Virus record (IMG/VR): IMGVR_UViG_3300035523_000151
Span: 1 to 62,152 of that record
Reading direction: 5' to 3' (one strand)
Origin: a virus
Length of the DNA: 62,152 bases
How positions within the stretch are numbered: the stretch's first letter is position 1; each line of letters begins with the position of its first letter. Position numbers and translations under genes: made by a program. Positions 48,501-55,406 of the stretch are shown here, in pieces. The notes below the pieces were generated by a model, which saw only the letters and a program-made list of their open reading frames with translations, had not been told where the DNA came from and made no database searches.

Positions 48501-49688
48501 GGCCATACGCTTCGCAGAACCGTCCGCGTTATCAAACTGCCCGGCCAACTCGGCCAGGTGCCCGGAGCCCATCTGCATAGAGGAGGCCATGGCCCGAATG
48601 CCATCGCTGCCCATAATGGTCGTCAGGGCCATCGTCCGAGCCTGCTGGTTGTAGGGCGCCAGTGCCCGTTCAAATTCGGCGACGATCTCGGACCACTGCT
48701 TCATGTTGCCGCTGGCGTCGAAAATCTTGATGCCGAGCTTGTCTATCAGGCCGGCGGCCTCGGTGCTCGGGGCGCTCAGGTGCAGCATCGCGGCCCGGAC
48801 GCTTGTGGCGGCGTCCTGGGCGTGGGCACCGGCATTGCGCAGCGCCGCAACGGCCGCCAGGGTCTGACCCAACCCCTGGCCGGCCATCCCCGCCACCGGG
48901 CCGATGGAGGCCAGAGCGTAGACCAGATCACGACCGCCCAGCGTCGTCCGGTTCATCGCCTCTGCGAACGCATCGGTGATTTTGTCGGCCTGGCTGAACG
49001 GAATCTGGAACGAGGAAGCGGCGGCGATCACGGCCTGCGCAGCGTCGGCCTGGTCGATCATGGCTGCCGTCGCAAACCGGAGCACCTCCGGCGACGCAGC
49101 CAGAACATCGTTCGCGGCCAGACCAGCGCTGCCCAGGTCCCGATACACCTGGGCCAGTTCCTGCGGGCCGTACATGCCCCTAGTGGCGGCCATAGCGGCC
49201 CGATCCAGGGCACCGGTATAGTCCTCAGAGATCAGGCTGGCCTGGGTTATGCTGGCGCCATACTCGCGGGTCTGGGCAACGATGCCCCGCACCGCTATCT
49301 GGAAGCCTCTCAGAAACCCGAGCGCCCCCAGCGTCTGGTAGAACTCCTGGAGGGCGTCGCCGGCGCCTTTGGCCTCGTCCTTTTGCTCCTTGAAGCCCTT
49401 CCCGGCCTGGCCAGCAGCCTGCCCGGCTTTTTGAGCTTCGGCCGCTGCCCGCTTATTGGCCTCGGCGACCTGATTCAGCGGCAAGAAGAGGCCGTTAGCC
49501 GACTGCTTATACCCATCGGTTTGCTTCATGGCGGTGCCAAACGCCTGATTCAGCCGATTAGAAGCGGCGGCCGTCTGGTCGGCGGCCTGCTGCACGCGCC
49601 CCAGGCTCTGAGCGGTGGACTGGAGGCCCTGTTGGGCCTGGTTGTACGCCCTGGTGATGATACTGAGTTCCTGCGCCATGCCGCCCAT
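45555..49688 (-). CDS. Tail tape measure protein
   Basis: A 1377-aa protein that sets tail length. It begins with a helical segment (AQELSIITRAYNQAQQGLQSTAQSLGRVQQA). It then has a TP901-type conserved region (YGASITQASLISEDYTGALDRAAMAATRGMYG, IPFSQADKITDAFAEAMNRTTLGG), hydrophobic stretches around 450-545, and long coiled coils (550-680 and 1000-1140). The ATG at 49688 follows AGGAGGTGA; the upstream GTG (49700) is part of that site. The gene is directly downstream of the frameshifted chaperone pair, as in most siphoviruses. Confidence 0.92.
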   Translation of the reverse strand: MGGMAQELSIITRAYNQAQQGLQSTAQSLGRVQQAADQTAAASNRLNQAFGTAMKQTDGYKQSANGLFLPLNQVAEANKRAAAEAQKAGQAAGQAGKGFKEQKDEAKGAGDALQEFYQTLGALGFLRGFQIAVRGIVAQTREYGASITQASLISEDYTGALDRAAMAATRGMYGPQELAQVYRDLGSAGLAANDVLAASPEVLRFATAAMIDQADAAQAVIAAASSFQIPFSQADKITDAFAEAMNRTTLGGRDLVYALASIGPVAGMAGQGLGQTLAAVAALRNAGAHAQDAATSVRAAMLHLSAPSTEAAGLIDKLGIKIFDASGNMKQWSEIVAEFERALAPYNQQARTMALTTIMGSDGIRAMASSMQMGSGHLAELAGQFDNADGSAKRMADAMSETLDGAMRRLSGNTQRAAIAIGSDLQPAIVSVIGFLDKLVNGFLHLDKGTRTVIELILGGAGLVTALVAVARAVQTLSGLGSVVTFLKGVSGAATATTAAATGATAAFGGVAGIVGLVATALGIGYLAWRTYHAGQEQATLAGADHAEQLKSQADRLRELRRELETLAAKTTPTADEQTRLKQVAGEIAKIAPEAALGINQMTGEVTNLGAALQGTNIALDRMLQQSQTLTKAAASASAARLPKLRAEAADLQRQVAEQQGQIDAGKLPFVSPGGKFVTPPQDRNEVRATQGGELLQLIKKLAASQQEIAEAEALLTRTNAVVNGPHEMTALDEMAAQRRYQRAQAIAGSSGGLDASGLGTGDKPPTWISTFKAGLQETMTALDPFKSALSGVGGELDTLNAKQTYYLAMLSDGRAGVEALAGAENARTQILTQLYAQQTALHQSNDANRAMLTTLAAKQAALDAQFDAGTVKANDYADASAALRTETERLTASIYQNSAAWWRDEQSIADAEATAGKAQQTLREAQTKIADQAYQSATAAMRHEVAMKKLSVDQQIALLRQMLKEMTLSTEQASALQEQIIGVYGQKIQKEADKIQTAYSDAMDKVSADLDGKLDGIDKRLKSTIDPLKKQLKDLEDQNRTTDRTRAEAEHNRELKELQKERNKEALRLGADHKAALERIDAQIAEKNLRWQQQQDDWKLDDQKRGIQEKIDTAEQGAKDERDKAQDAAKAQRRDLEAHYKEVKRITESGILDTIATLAATDPQWFSTGEGMIGQLIAGLKTGDFTAVLATINTVTTAAQAAMQAAQQAVTAALPSTTPGGSPVPGLSAMDQAKAMAASGQYEQAARLLSQFYGMTYDDAKKNIENFLGRDIPGFAKGAWEINTDGLLAQLHQGETVLPAYAAEAFRNFAPSIAGLPAAIESMAERMIAAIQSRPAGDVRVYGAENAYLDDPVDVDMLGRGVARQITKLVPTPTGG

Positions 49689-49703
49689 CGTGCCGGTCAC
49701 CTC

Positions 49704-50012
49704 CTACCGTCGCAGCACCCACCCGGACCCGGCGCGCGTCTTGTGCGGCTCCTGCCGCTCCTGCTCCTGCAGCCAGTCCGCCCAGCGCCGCCAGGTGCGG
49801 TAGGTGCGGTACACCTCTGCACCAGGCAGAGCGATGTTCTTATAGCCGGCCATCTGCCAGACGCTGCGCAACTCCAGCCAGAGCGACCAGAGCCGGCGTT
49901 GATCCGCGGTCCAGTCAGCCGGCGCACCGGCAAACGGAAGCCCGCCCTCTGCTGGCAGAGAGCGGGCAATCGACAGCCACTCCTGGGACCGGGTCAGGAT
50001 CGGGAGAAAAAA
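49704..50012 (-). CDS. Tail assembly chaperone C-terminal extension (gpGT-like), made by -1 frameshift
   Basis: This frame has no start of its own. After a -1 slip at TTTTTTC (50012-50006) the ribosome would read 100 more residues: LPILTRSQEWLSIARSLP..., with WSLWLELRSVWQMAGYKN and RTWRRWADWLQEQERQ, ending at TAG 49706-49704. The 0 frame stops at 49996-49994. The fusion of about 327 residues would be the G-T protein that bridges chaperone and tape measure. The tail end meets the tape measure start. Confidence 0.75.
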   Translation of the reverse strand, partial: FFLPILTRSQEWLSIARSLPAEGGLPFAGAPADWTADQRRLWSLWLELRSVWQMAGYKNIALPGAEVYRTYRTWRRWADWLQEQERQEPHKTRAGSGWVLRR

Positions 50013-50686
50013 TCGGACACCTGCCCCTCGCGGAACTGGTACCAGGCCGTCAGCAGGTCCACCAACGGTTCAACCACGGACAACTCTTCGATGGTGGCGA
50101 GGTAGGACTTGCCGTCCTCACCGATTGCGCCCATGAGGATCTCAGCGACCTGCTGATCACGGCGAGCAGCGAACTCGGCCGTCTGCTGGCGCAGGTGCTG
50201 CTCCAACTGCTCAATCTGGTGAATCTGGTTCAGTTCCTCGCGCTCCTCGTCGGTGAGGGCGGCGTAGAGCAGTTCAATCACGCGCTTGCCGCGAGCTTCG
50301 ATTGCTGCCATGCGCTCCGCCTGCACCTCCAGCGGCAACTCGGCCACTTCGGCGGGCGTGAGCTGATCGTACGGGCCGATCAGATCTTCGGTGAGGGCGG
50401 ACATCTGCTTGGCGTAGAGAGCACCCTTGCGCTTCAGGACAGCTACGGACAGACCGGAGGCCTCCACGGCCTTGCGCAGGTTCTGCTGCAGCAGGTGCTC
50501 CGAAGGCAGTCCTTCGGCCATATAGCCCATGAGCGCCCTGGAGTAGGCCCGGCTGGACTGGCCGCGCTCGCCCAGGGTCAAGGGACGGAAAAACAGCCCC
50601 GGCAGGGCTGGAATGGTCACGGGAATGGGATTGGCTGCGGCGGTTTGGAAGCGCCGTTCAACTTGGTGCTGAGTCAACTCGGTCAT
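49994..50686 (-). CDS. Tail assembly chaperone (gpG-like)
   Basis: A 230-aa helical protein (PVTIPALPGLFFRPLTLGERGQSSRAYSRALMG; QIHQIEQLEQHLRQQTAEF). It lies between the major tail protein and the tape measure, the fixed position of G/GT-type chaperones. Its final codons are GAT TTT TTC TCC CGA TCC TGA, holding a slippery heptamer. ATG at 50686. Confidence 0.8.
   Translation of the reverse strand: MTELTQHQVERRFQTAAANPIPVTIPALPGLFFRPLTLGERGQSSRAYSRALMGYMAEGLPSEHLLQQNLRKAVEASGLSVAVLKRKGALYAKQMSALTEDLIGPYDQLTPAEVAELPLEVQAERMAAIEARGKRVIELLYAALTDEEREELNQIHQIEQLEQHLRQQTAEFAARRDQQVAEILMGAIGEDGKSYLATIEELSVVEPLVDLLTAWYQFREGQVSDFFSRS
50006..50012 (-). other. Programmed -1 frameshift slippery site T-TTT-TTC
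   Basis: The heptamer fits X-XXY-YYZ in the 0 frame (GA-T TTT TTC), four codons before the 0-frame stop. The -1 frame then stays open for 100 codons to the tape measure start. The distance and position match tail chaperone frameshifts of other siphoviruses. Confidence 0.75.
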
Positions 50687-50725
50687 GGTGGCGAATTCCC
50701 CTTTCGTTCGCTATCCCCAAATGGA

Positions 50726-50802
50726 TTGGCGGGCCCGGCGGTGGGGGCCGCCTGTCCCTGCCCGGAGCCCCGGCCGGAGCCCCGGCAGGTCAGGCCCGCC
50801 AA
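50726..50802 (-). terminator. Large structured hairpin after the major tail gene
   Basis: TTGGCGGGCC (50726-50735) pairs with GGCCCGCCAA (50793-50802), enclosing G+C-rich direct repeats (GGAGCCCCGGCC type). It fills the 135-bp gap and has no U-run. It may attenuate the transcript so that the major tail protein is made in excess. Confidence 0.5.
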
Positions 50803-50821
50803 GAGTGTTCAGTCAGTTGGC

Positions 50822-51523
50822 CTACGCCACCGCGTAGACAACCAGCACCTTCTCCGTGGCGGTAGCGCCGCTCAGGAGAGTGATGGCGGACGTGGTCTCT
50901 GTGTAGTCGGTGGTCTTGGCGAGCGGAGTGACCGTCTTCGTGCCGCTGGTCTGACGCAGAACGGCAAGAGCGATCATGCTGTCGTTGGGATCCTGGTAGG
51001 CCGCATTGGCGAGGGTCAGAACCGTCACAGGAATCGCGTTGCCCGCAAACACCTGAATGACAATCTTTTTGCCCTTGAACTCCTTGGCCCACCGCCCCTG
51101 GAAGTTGTAGCTCTTGGCGTCGGGGCTGACGGCATGCCCTTTGTTCTCCACCTTGGTGAAGGACACGAAACGTCCCGTCAGTGGAGTCGTGCCATCTTCG
51201 TCGTAGGAGTTGGCGACGAGATAAAGCGGGAAGTTCCGCTTGGGATCGTCCACGACATGCGTGGCAACGGGGTCACCGTTCCACAGGGCCTTGAGGGCGT
51301 TGTAGCCTTCGATGCCCTCAATGGTCACGCTGCCGGCCTCGCCCATGTACGTACTGGTAACGGCCACCGGGCCGGTGTTCCCAAAGTTCTGGGCACCGCG
51401 GCGGGTCACCGTGGTTTCCGAGTTGGTGCTGAACGCGGTGACACCAGGGATTTTTTCCTGGTAGGCATAGGGGCCGAAAGCGGCATGAAAGTCAGCACGG
51501 GCAACTTCTTCGATGTAACCCAT
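50822..51523 (-). CDS. Major tail protein
   Basis: A 233-aa beta-rich protein (GSVTIEGIEGYNALKALWNGD; RNFPLYLVANSYDEDGTTPLTGRFVSFTKVENKG; NFQGRWAKEFKGKKIVIQVFAG). Gene order (connector, terminator, major tail, chaperone, tape measure) makes the assignment. The C-terminal ~70 residues (VLTLANAAYQDPNDSMIALAV...) form an extra beta domain. ATG at 51523 overlaps the previous stop by one base. Confidence 0.78.
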   Translation of the reverse strand: MGYIEEVARADFHAAFGPYAYQEKIPGVTAFSTNSETTVTRRGAQNFGNTGPVAVTSTYMGEAGSVTIEGIEGYNALKALWNGDPVATHVVDDPKRNFPLYLVANSYDEDGTTPLTGRFVSFTKVENKGHAVSPDAKSYNFQGRWAKEFKGKKIVIQVFAGNAIPVTVLTLANAAYQDPNDSMIALAVLRQTSGTKTVTPLAKTTDYTETTSAITLLSGATATEKVLVVYAVA

Positions 51524-51690
51524 TAGCTGTCAATCTCCTTCCGACCGGTCTTGACCGGCTTAGGTTCAACCGGAGCCGAGGCCTCAGGCTGGAGCGTTAC
51601 GGTTGCCCCACACTGGGAGCAGATTGCCTCAACCGGCTTGGACAGGGGCTTGTCAGGCACAAACTCAAACCCGCACGCACACTTGGTCAT
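51523..51690 (-). CDS. Small zinc-ribbon protein in the tail module
   Basis: A 55-aa protein starting MTKCACGFEFVPDK and containing ICSQCGATVTL, so Cys4, Cys6 and a CxxC pair make a single zinc site; the tail is Pro/Lys-rich. Its stop TAA overlaps the ATG of the major tail gene (TAATG), indicating coupled translation. Unknown role; possibly a tail assembly factor. Confidence 0.7.
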   Translation of the reverse strand: MTKCACGFEFVPDKPLSKPVEAICSQCGATVTLQPEASAPVEPKPVKTGRKEIDS

Positions 51691-52163
51691 AAAACTGGCA
51701 CCTCCGCAGCAACCTCCCAGGTGAGGAATGCCGATTTGAACCGAGGCTGACCCTCGGCTTCCAACAGGGTCGTATCGAATTGTCCGAACGAAACGAACCC
51801 GGCATCAACCGGATTCGGATTGGCGGTATCGGGATCCAGAAGCCATTTGCGCCGAACAAAACGTTTGCCACTTACGGCTGACGAAATGAGCCCGGCGTAG
51901 TACACGGCCTGGTTGAACGTCGCCGACTCAGTCCGCACCTCGCACTCGACCACAAGGGTCTCCCGGCGGGCTCCGGCCGGCGACTGCGGCGTCTGGTTGC
52001 CCAGGTGGCGTGTCGGCTGCCCCTTATCGCCCAGCACGCGGACCACCAGGCCTGGATATGGGCCGACACCGGGCTGCAGGCTCTGGTAGTCGTCAAACGC
52101 GATGAGGAGCCCCAGGCCGAGGCCATCGAACACCTTATTGAGCGAAACCCGCGTGTTAAGCAC
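51687..52163 (-). CDS. Tail terminator-like protein
   Basis: A 158-aa protein (GPYPGLVVRVLGDKGQPTRHLGN; TLVVECEVRTESATFNQAVYYAGLI; QPRFKSAFLTWEVAAEVPVL), alpha/beta pattern and position just before the major tail gene, as for tail terminator/completion proteins. GTG start at 52163; overlaps both neighbours. Confidence 0.6.
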   Translation of the reverse strand: MLNTRVSLNKVFDGLGLGLLIAFDDYQSLQPGVGPYPGLVVRVLGDKGQPTRHLGNQTPQSPAGARRETLVVECEVRTESATFNQAVYYAGLISSAVSGKRFVRRKWLLDPDTANPNPVDAGFVSFGQFDTTLLEAEGQPRFKSAFLTWEVAAEVPVL

Positions 52164-52824
52164 CCGGCGCGGTCATCTCCTTTCCCTGCAGGGCCAACGT
52201 CACAGCCCTCTGGCAGGCCTCGTAGAAGTACTGCCTGATGTCCGGAACGTTGCGTCGGAAAAATCCTCTGCCCTTCACATGGGTCCGGATGCCGGCACGG
52301 CGATTGATCGCCACGTTGGCCCCGGCCGTACGGTACGTTCGGACCACCTTGCGCATGGGATCCCGCAGGTCCCGCTTGTAGTAGGTCTGCGTAACGTCCC
52401 GAGCTCCAGGAACAGCACGCCCTCCGGGTCCCCGCTTCAGAATGCCGGTGGCGAACAGGAAGCGGAGTTGCTTCGGCGTCAGGTGTTTCGGCCCGGTAGC
52501 CGTAAACCCAAATTCCTGGTAAACGGCATACTCCACGATGGTGCCGATCACGCCCGTCAGGCCGGATATCCTGGTCAGGCTCTTGCGCCGGCCTTCGCCT
52601 GCGCCAGGGCCAATACCGGTATCCAGAATTTGACCGCCGATTGACGCCTTGAGCAGGCCGGTGTTGACCGGTGTGTCCAGGGCGATACGCGTGATGCCGA
52701 ACAGGACCGTTTCGGCCACTGCGGCCCGGAGGTTATGGTTCAGCAGATCCTGCAGGCCGATGATCCGGCCCTGAAGCTCCTTAAAACCGTTGAATTCAAT
52801 TTCGAACAGAGCGCCGGGTTGCAC
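52156..52824 (-). CDS. HK97 gp10-like head-tail/tail completion protein
   Basis: A 222-aa protein. The start (IEFNGFKELQGRIIGLQDLLNHNLRAAV) and the block DTPVNTGLLKASIGG...VGTIVEYAVYQEFG (ending in a basic helical tail) are typical of the HK97 gp10/Minor_tail_Z-like group. GTG start at 52824. Confidence 0.72.
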   Translation of the reverse strand: MQPGALFEIEFNGFKELQGRIIGLQDLLNHNLRAAVAETVLFGITRIALDTPVNTGLLKASIGGQILDTGIGPGAGEGRRKSLTRISGLTGVIGTIVEYAVYQEFGFTATGPKHLTPKQLRFLFATGILKRGPGGRAVPGARDVTQTYYKRDLRDPMRKVVRTYRTAGANVAINRRAGIRTHVKGRGFFRRNVPDIRQYFYEACQRAVTLALQGKEMTAPGA

Positions 52825-52840
52825 CGGTCATCACCGCCGA

Positions 52841-53212
52841 TCAGGCCCGCTTACACCGGAGCCACCAGGTCAGAGTCGCGCCACCCAGCGCGGCCGAATA
52901 AATCTCTGTCACCTGCCAGGTCACACCCTGGTACACAATTTGGTCTCGGGCGTCAACCGCATCCCGGCGGACTCCGAACGTGAAGTCGCCGATCTGGAAC
53001 ACACCGCCGGCGGCTTGGACCTCCTCGGCGGTGAACTCGTGGACGATAGCCGTGGTAGCCTGGTTGATGTAGGTGACCGTGGCCGGGATGCTCAGAACCG
53101 GATTTCCGCCGGCGGCGCCGGCATAGACCCGGTAGGTGATTGGCCGTTCAACATCCGGAGCGATCAGGGCCAGCATTCGGGCCATGAAGGCATTGTCGGC
53201 GTCGGTTAACAT
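52841..53212 (-). CDS. Head-tail connector (head closure-like) protein
   Basis: A 123-aa beta-barrel-like protein (TYRVYAGAAGGNPVLSIPATVTYI; GDFTFGVRRDAVDARDQIVYQGVTWQVTEIY). Size, fold pattern and place between the adaptor and gp10-like genes fit head closure proteins. Overlaps the next gene by 7 bases. Confidence 0.62.
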   Translation of the reverse strand: MLTDADNAFMARMLALIAPDVERPITYRVYAGAAGGNPVLSIPATVTYINQATTAIVHEFTAEEVQAAGGVFQIGDFTFGVRRDAVDARDQIVYQGVTWQVTEIYSAALGGATLTWWLRCKRA

Positions 53213-53403
53213 TTGATCACCTTCGGATATGGCACCAACCCGCGGTTGATCTCGTAGGCGTACTGGATTGCAGAAACCTCGTGTATTTCCAACTCTCTTC
53301 CAATTCTGCCCTCAAGCAAGCGAGTTAGCTCGGCCGTGGTGTATGGCTTTTCATTCATGAAGTAGCACGCCAGCGCCACGATGATGTCTGCCCGGTATCC
53401 CAC
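53206..53403 (-). CDS. Hypothetical small protein of the connector region
   Basis: A 65-aa helical protein (YTTAELTRLLEGRIGRELEIHEVSAIQYAYEI) resembling a small winged-helix unit. GTG start at 53403. Role unknown. Confidence 0.6.
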   Translation of the reverse strand: MGYRADIIVALACYFMNEKPYTTAELTRLLEGRIGRELEIHEVSAIQYAYEINRGLVPYPKVIKC

Positions 53404-53416
53404 AAAACTCGCCTCC

Positions 53417-54310
53417 TTACGCCGCCTTAACCCTGGGCAACGACACCAATCCGCCCGTGATCCACCGCAGCAGGATCGGCACCCGGCGACACCGGCACCC
53501 GGGGTGAGTGGAGATCACCGGCAGCGGCCCTTCGCCGCGGCGGTAGACCCCCGAGTACCCAGGTACCGCACCGGATGCACCGCCCGCGGCGATGCCGAGG
53601 CATTCTTCCTCGACCCGTTCATCCTGAGCAGTGAGCCACAAATCAAAGATCTGCTCCGTGATGATCCGCTGAGCCTGAGTCACCATATCATCGTAGCCGG
53701 CGTCGGCGGCTTTGATGGTCTCGGTCCGGGCAATCAGCGTGGCCCGTGCGTTCAGGGTCTTGAATGGGCGCTTGAGGCCCTCCTGGGTCAGTCCGGTGCC
53801 GGCGATCCGCTTCGCCATCTGCGGGATGGACTCACCCCGAACGGCGCTGATCACCAGTTGATTCCGAATCCGCTCCAGGACGTCCGAGGTAACCTTGCCG
53901 GCCAGCTGGGGCAGATTGCCGAACAAACCGGACACCATGCCGTGATTGATCAGGCCGAAATTCCCTTCCAACCCGATCAGCGCCGGCGCCAGGGTCCGGT
54001 CGGCAGTCAGGGCGCCCACGGTCAGGCGCTGGCCGACCTCCCAGCCCTGGGTGATGAACCCGAGGCGCAGGTCGGCGGACTCGCGCGTGAAGGGCTGCAG
54101 CACCTGGTCAATCCCTTGCAAGACCCGCTCCACGTGCTGCAGTTCCATCTGGGTCATCTGGCCATACTGCTCGATCAGCTGCTGCAGCGTCTCGACCCGA
54201 GCCCGCTCGTACAGATCCGCGAGAGTAATAGCGGCTTCCCGTTCGAGCTTGTTACGGGCCCTCATGAACGCGTTAATGCGGCGGAGCAGATCCTCCTCGA
54301 GCGCACTCAT
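53417..54310 (-). CDS. Minor head protein (Mu F / SPP1 gp7-like)
   Basis: A 297-aa protein with a long helical N-terminus and the head-morphogenesis core: TLIARTETIKAADAGYDDMV, DERVEEECLG and STHPGCRCRRVPILL. These are the signature blocks of the phage Mu F-like family. In other phages it sits inside the procapsid near the portal. ATG at 54310 overlaps the last base of the preceding gene. Confidence 0.8.
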   Translation of the reverse strand: MSALEEDLLRRINAFMRARNKLEREAAITLADLYERARVETLQQLIEQYGQMTQMELQHVERVLQGIDQVLQPFTRESADLRLGFITQGWEVGQRLTVGALTADRTLAPALIGLEGNFGLINHGMVSGLFGNLPQLAGKVTSDVLERIRNQLVISAVRGESIPQMAKRIAGTGLTQEGLKRPFKTLNARATLIARTETIKAADAGYDDMVTQAQRIITEQIFDLWLTAQDERVEEECLGIAAGGASGAVPGYSGVYRRGEGPLPVISTHPGCRCRRVPILLRWITGGLVSLPRVKAA

Positions 54311-55005
54311 CAGGTCACCCCGCGATTCAGCCGAACCAGGAACTCGGCGTGGCACGCATCGGCCAGTTTCTGCAGGGCGTCCGGATCCAACATCTTGACC
54401 ATTTGCATATTGCCGATGGCTCTGACCTCAAACTGCGTCGGTCGAATTCCGCGCTCCAGCACCACGGAACGGTACACCTGATAGACCGCTTCGAGCACGA
54501 CGAGCCGCCAATCCGGCTGCGGTACCGTCGTTTGGCCGTTGGTGTCGCTGATGGCATGGAGCCGGTAGCATTTGGCCTCCAGGCTACCGGCTGTGGTTGG
54601 AGCCGGATCGATCACCAGCGTCGGGGGATACCCTGGATACACCGTATACGTGGGTAGGGGCGGCTGCGGCATGATCGGACGGGTGACCTTAGGAGCCGGA
54701 GCACTGCCCCAAAGGCTGCTGCGCAGCCCATAGCCGCGCCCGTCGTAGACATTAATCGGGGTAAACTGCGCCTGCGTGAGGATAGCCCACGTCACGGGCT
54801 CCATGCGAACGAAGTCTGCCGGCAGGTTCACGGTGTTCTGGCCGGCCGTCCAGGTGATCGTCAAAGGGGCCAACCGCGGGCGGAGTTCGGAATACGCCTG
54901 CACCGCATCATCCAGGCCCTGCGCCAGGTCATCGGCAGAACACTCCGCCTGGACGGTCCGCAGCTTCTTCTGCAGTTGGCTGATCAGGTCTGATCTCGCG
55001 CCCAC
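54310..55005 (-). CDS. Head-tail adaptor-like protein
   Basis: A 231-aa protein; helical start (SDLISQLQKKLRTVQAECSADDLAQGLDDAVQAYS) then beta-rich middle and helical end. This pattern (short N-terminal helices as in gp6/gp15 adaptors) and position suggest an adaptor ring. GTG start at 55005. Confidence 0.5.
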   Translation of the reverse strand: MGARSDLISQLQKKLRTVQAECSADDLAQGLDDAVQAYSELRPRLAPLTITWTAGQNTVNLPADFVRMEPVTWAILTQAQFTPINVYDGRGYGLRSSLWGSAPAPKVTRPIMPQPPLPTYTVYPGYPPTLVIDPAPTTAGSLEAKCYRLHAISDTNGQTTVPQPDWRLVVLEAVYQVYRSVVLERGIRPTQFEVRAIGNMQMVKMLDPDALQKLADACHAEFLVRLNRGVT

Positions 55006-55023
55006 AGTTGTTCCCTCCTCGTG

Positions 55024-55392
55024 TTACGCCGACTCGCCGCCGAGGTTGGGATGATCGCCGGCCGGCGCCAGGGTCCGGCTGGCATCGATAAGGTCCAAGA
55101 CCTCCTCCTTGGGCGTGTTGGTGGCGAACTGGAGGCCCTGAATCCGGGCCCAGGCCTTCAGGTCAACTGCCTTCATCGCCTCCAGAGCGGACCGATCCGG
55201 CCAGTCCTTTGGGTCCAACTTGGCAGAGACAGAGGCGCCCTGGGCGGGCGCCTCCTGCTGCTTCGCGGGCTCGGTCGGGAGATAGTCGCCGTTGGCGTCC
55301 ACCTCGCGGCCGGGATAGAACTCGCCCGAGTGGATGATGGAGTTGCCGAAACCCTTGTGGACGATGACCTTACCCGTTTCATTCCACGGCAT
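55024..55392 (-). CDS. SAP/HeH-like small protein after the capsid gene
   Basis: A 122-aa protein with a beta start (GKVIVHKGFGNSIIHSGEFYPG) and a C-terminal helix-extended-helix motif (RSALEAMKAVDLKAWARIQGLQFATNTPKEEVLDLI). Such proteins commonly follow phage capsid genes. ATG at 55392. Confidence 0.65.
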   Translation of the reverse strand: MPWNETGKVIVHKGFGNSIIHSGEFYPGREVDANGDYLPTEPAKQQEAPAQGASVSAKLDPKDWPDRSALEAMKAVDLKAWARIQGLQFATNTPKEEVLDLIDASRTLAPAGDHPNLGGESA

Positions 55393-55406
55393 CAGTCATC
55401 GCCTCC

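Noticed and set aside
49697-49969. Leftward 90-codon ORF in the chaperone-tape measure gap
   Set aside because: Wrong frame; Cys/Arg/Pro-rich shadow. The -1 frame that follows the slippery site gives the natural protein.
46821-50105. 1094-codon rightward ORF
   Set aside because: It is a mirror of the tape measure gene; high G+C coding DNA often gives long antisense frames. No ribosome site or family.
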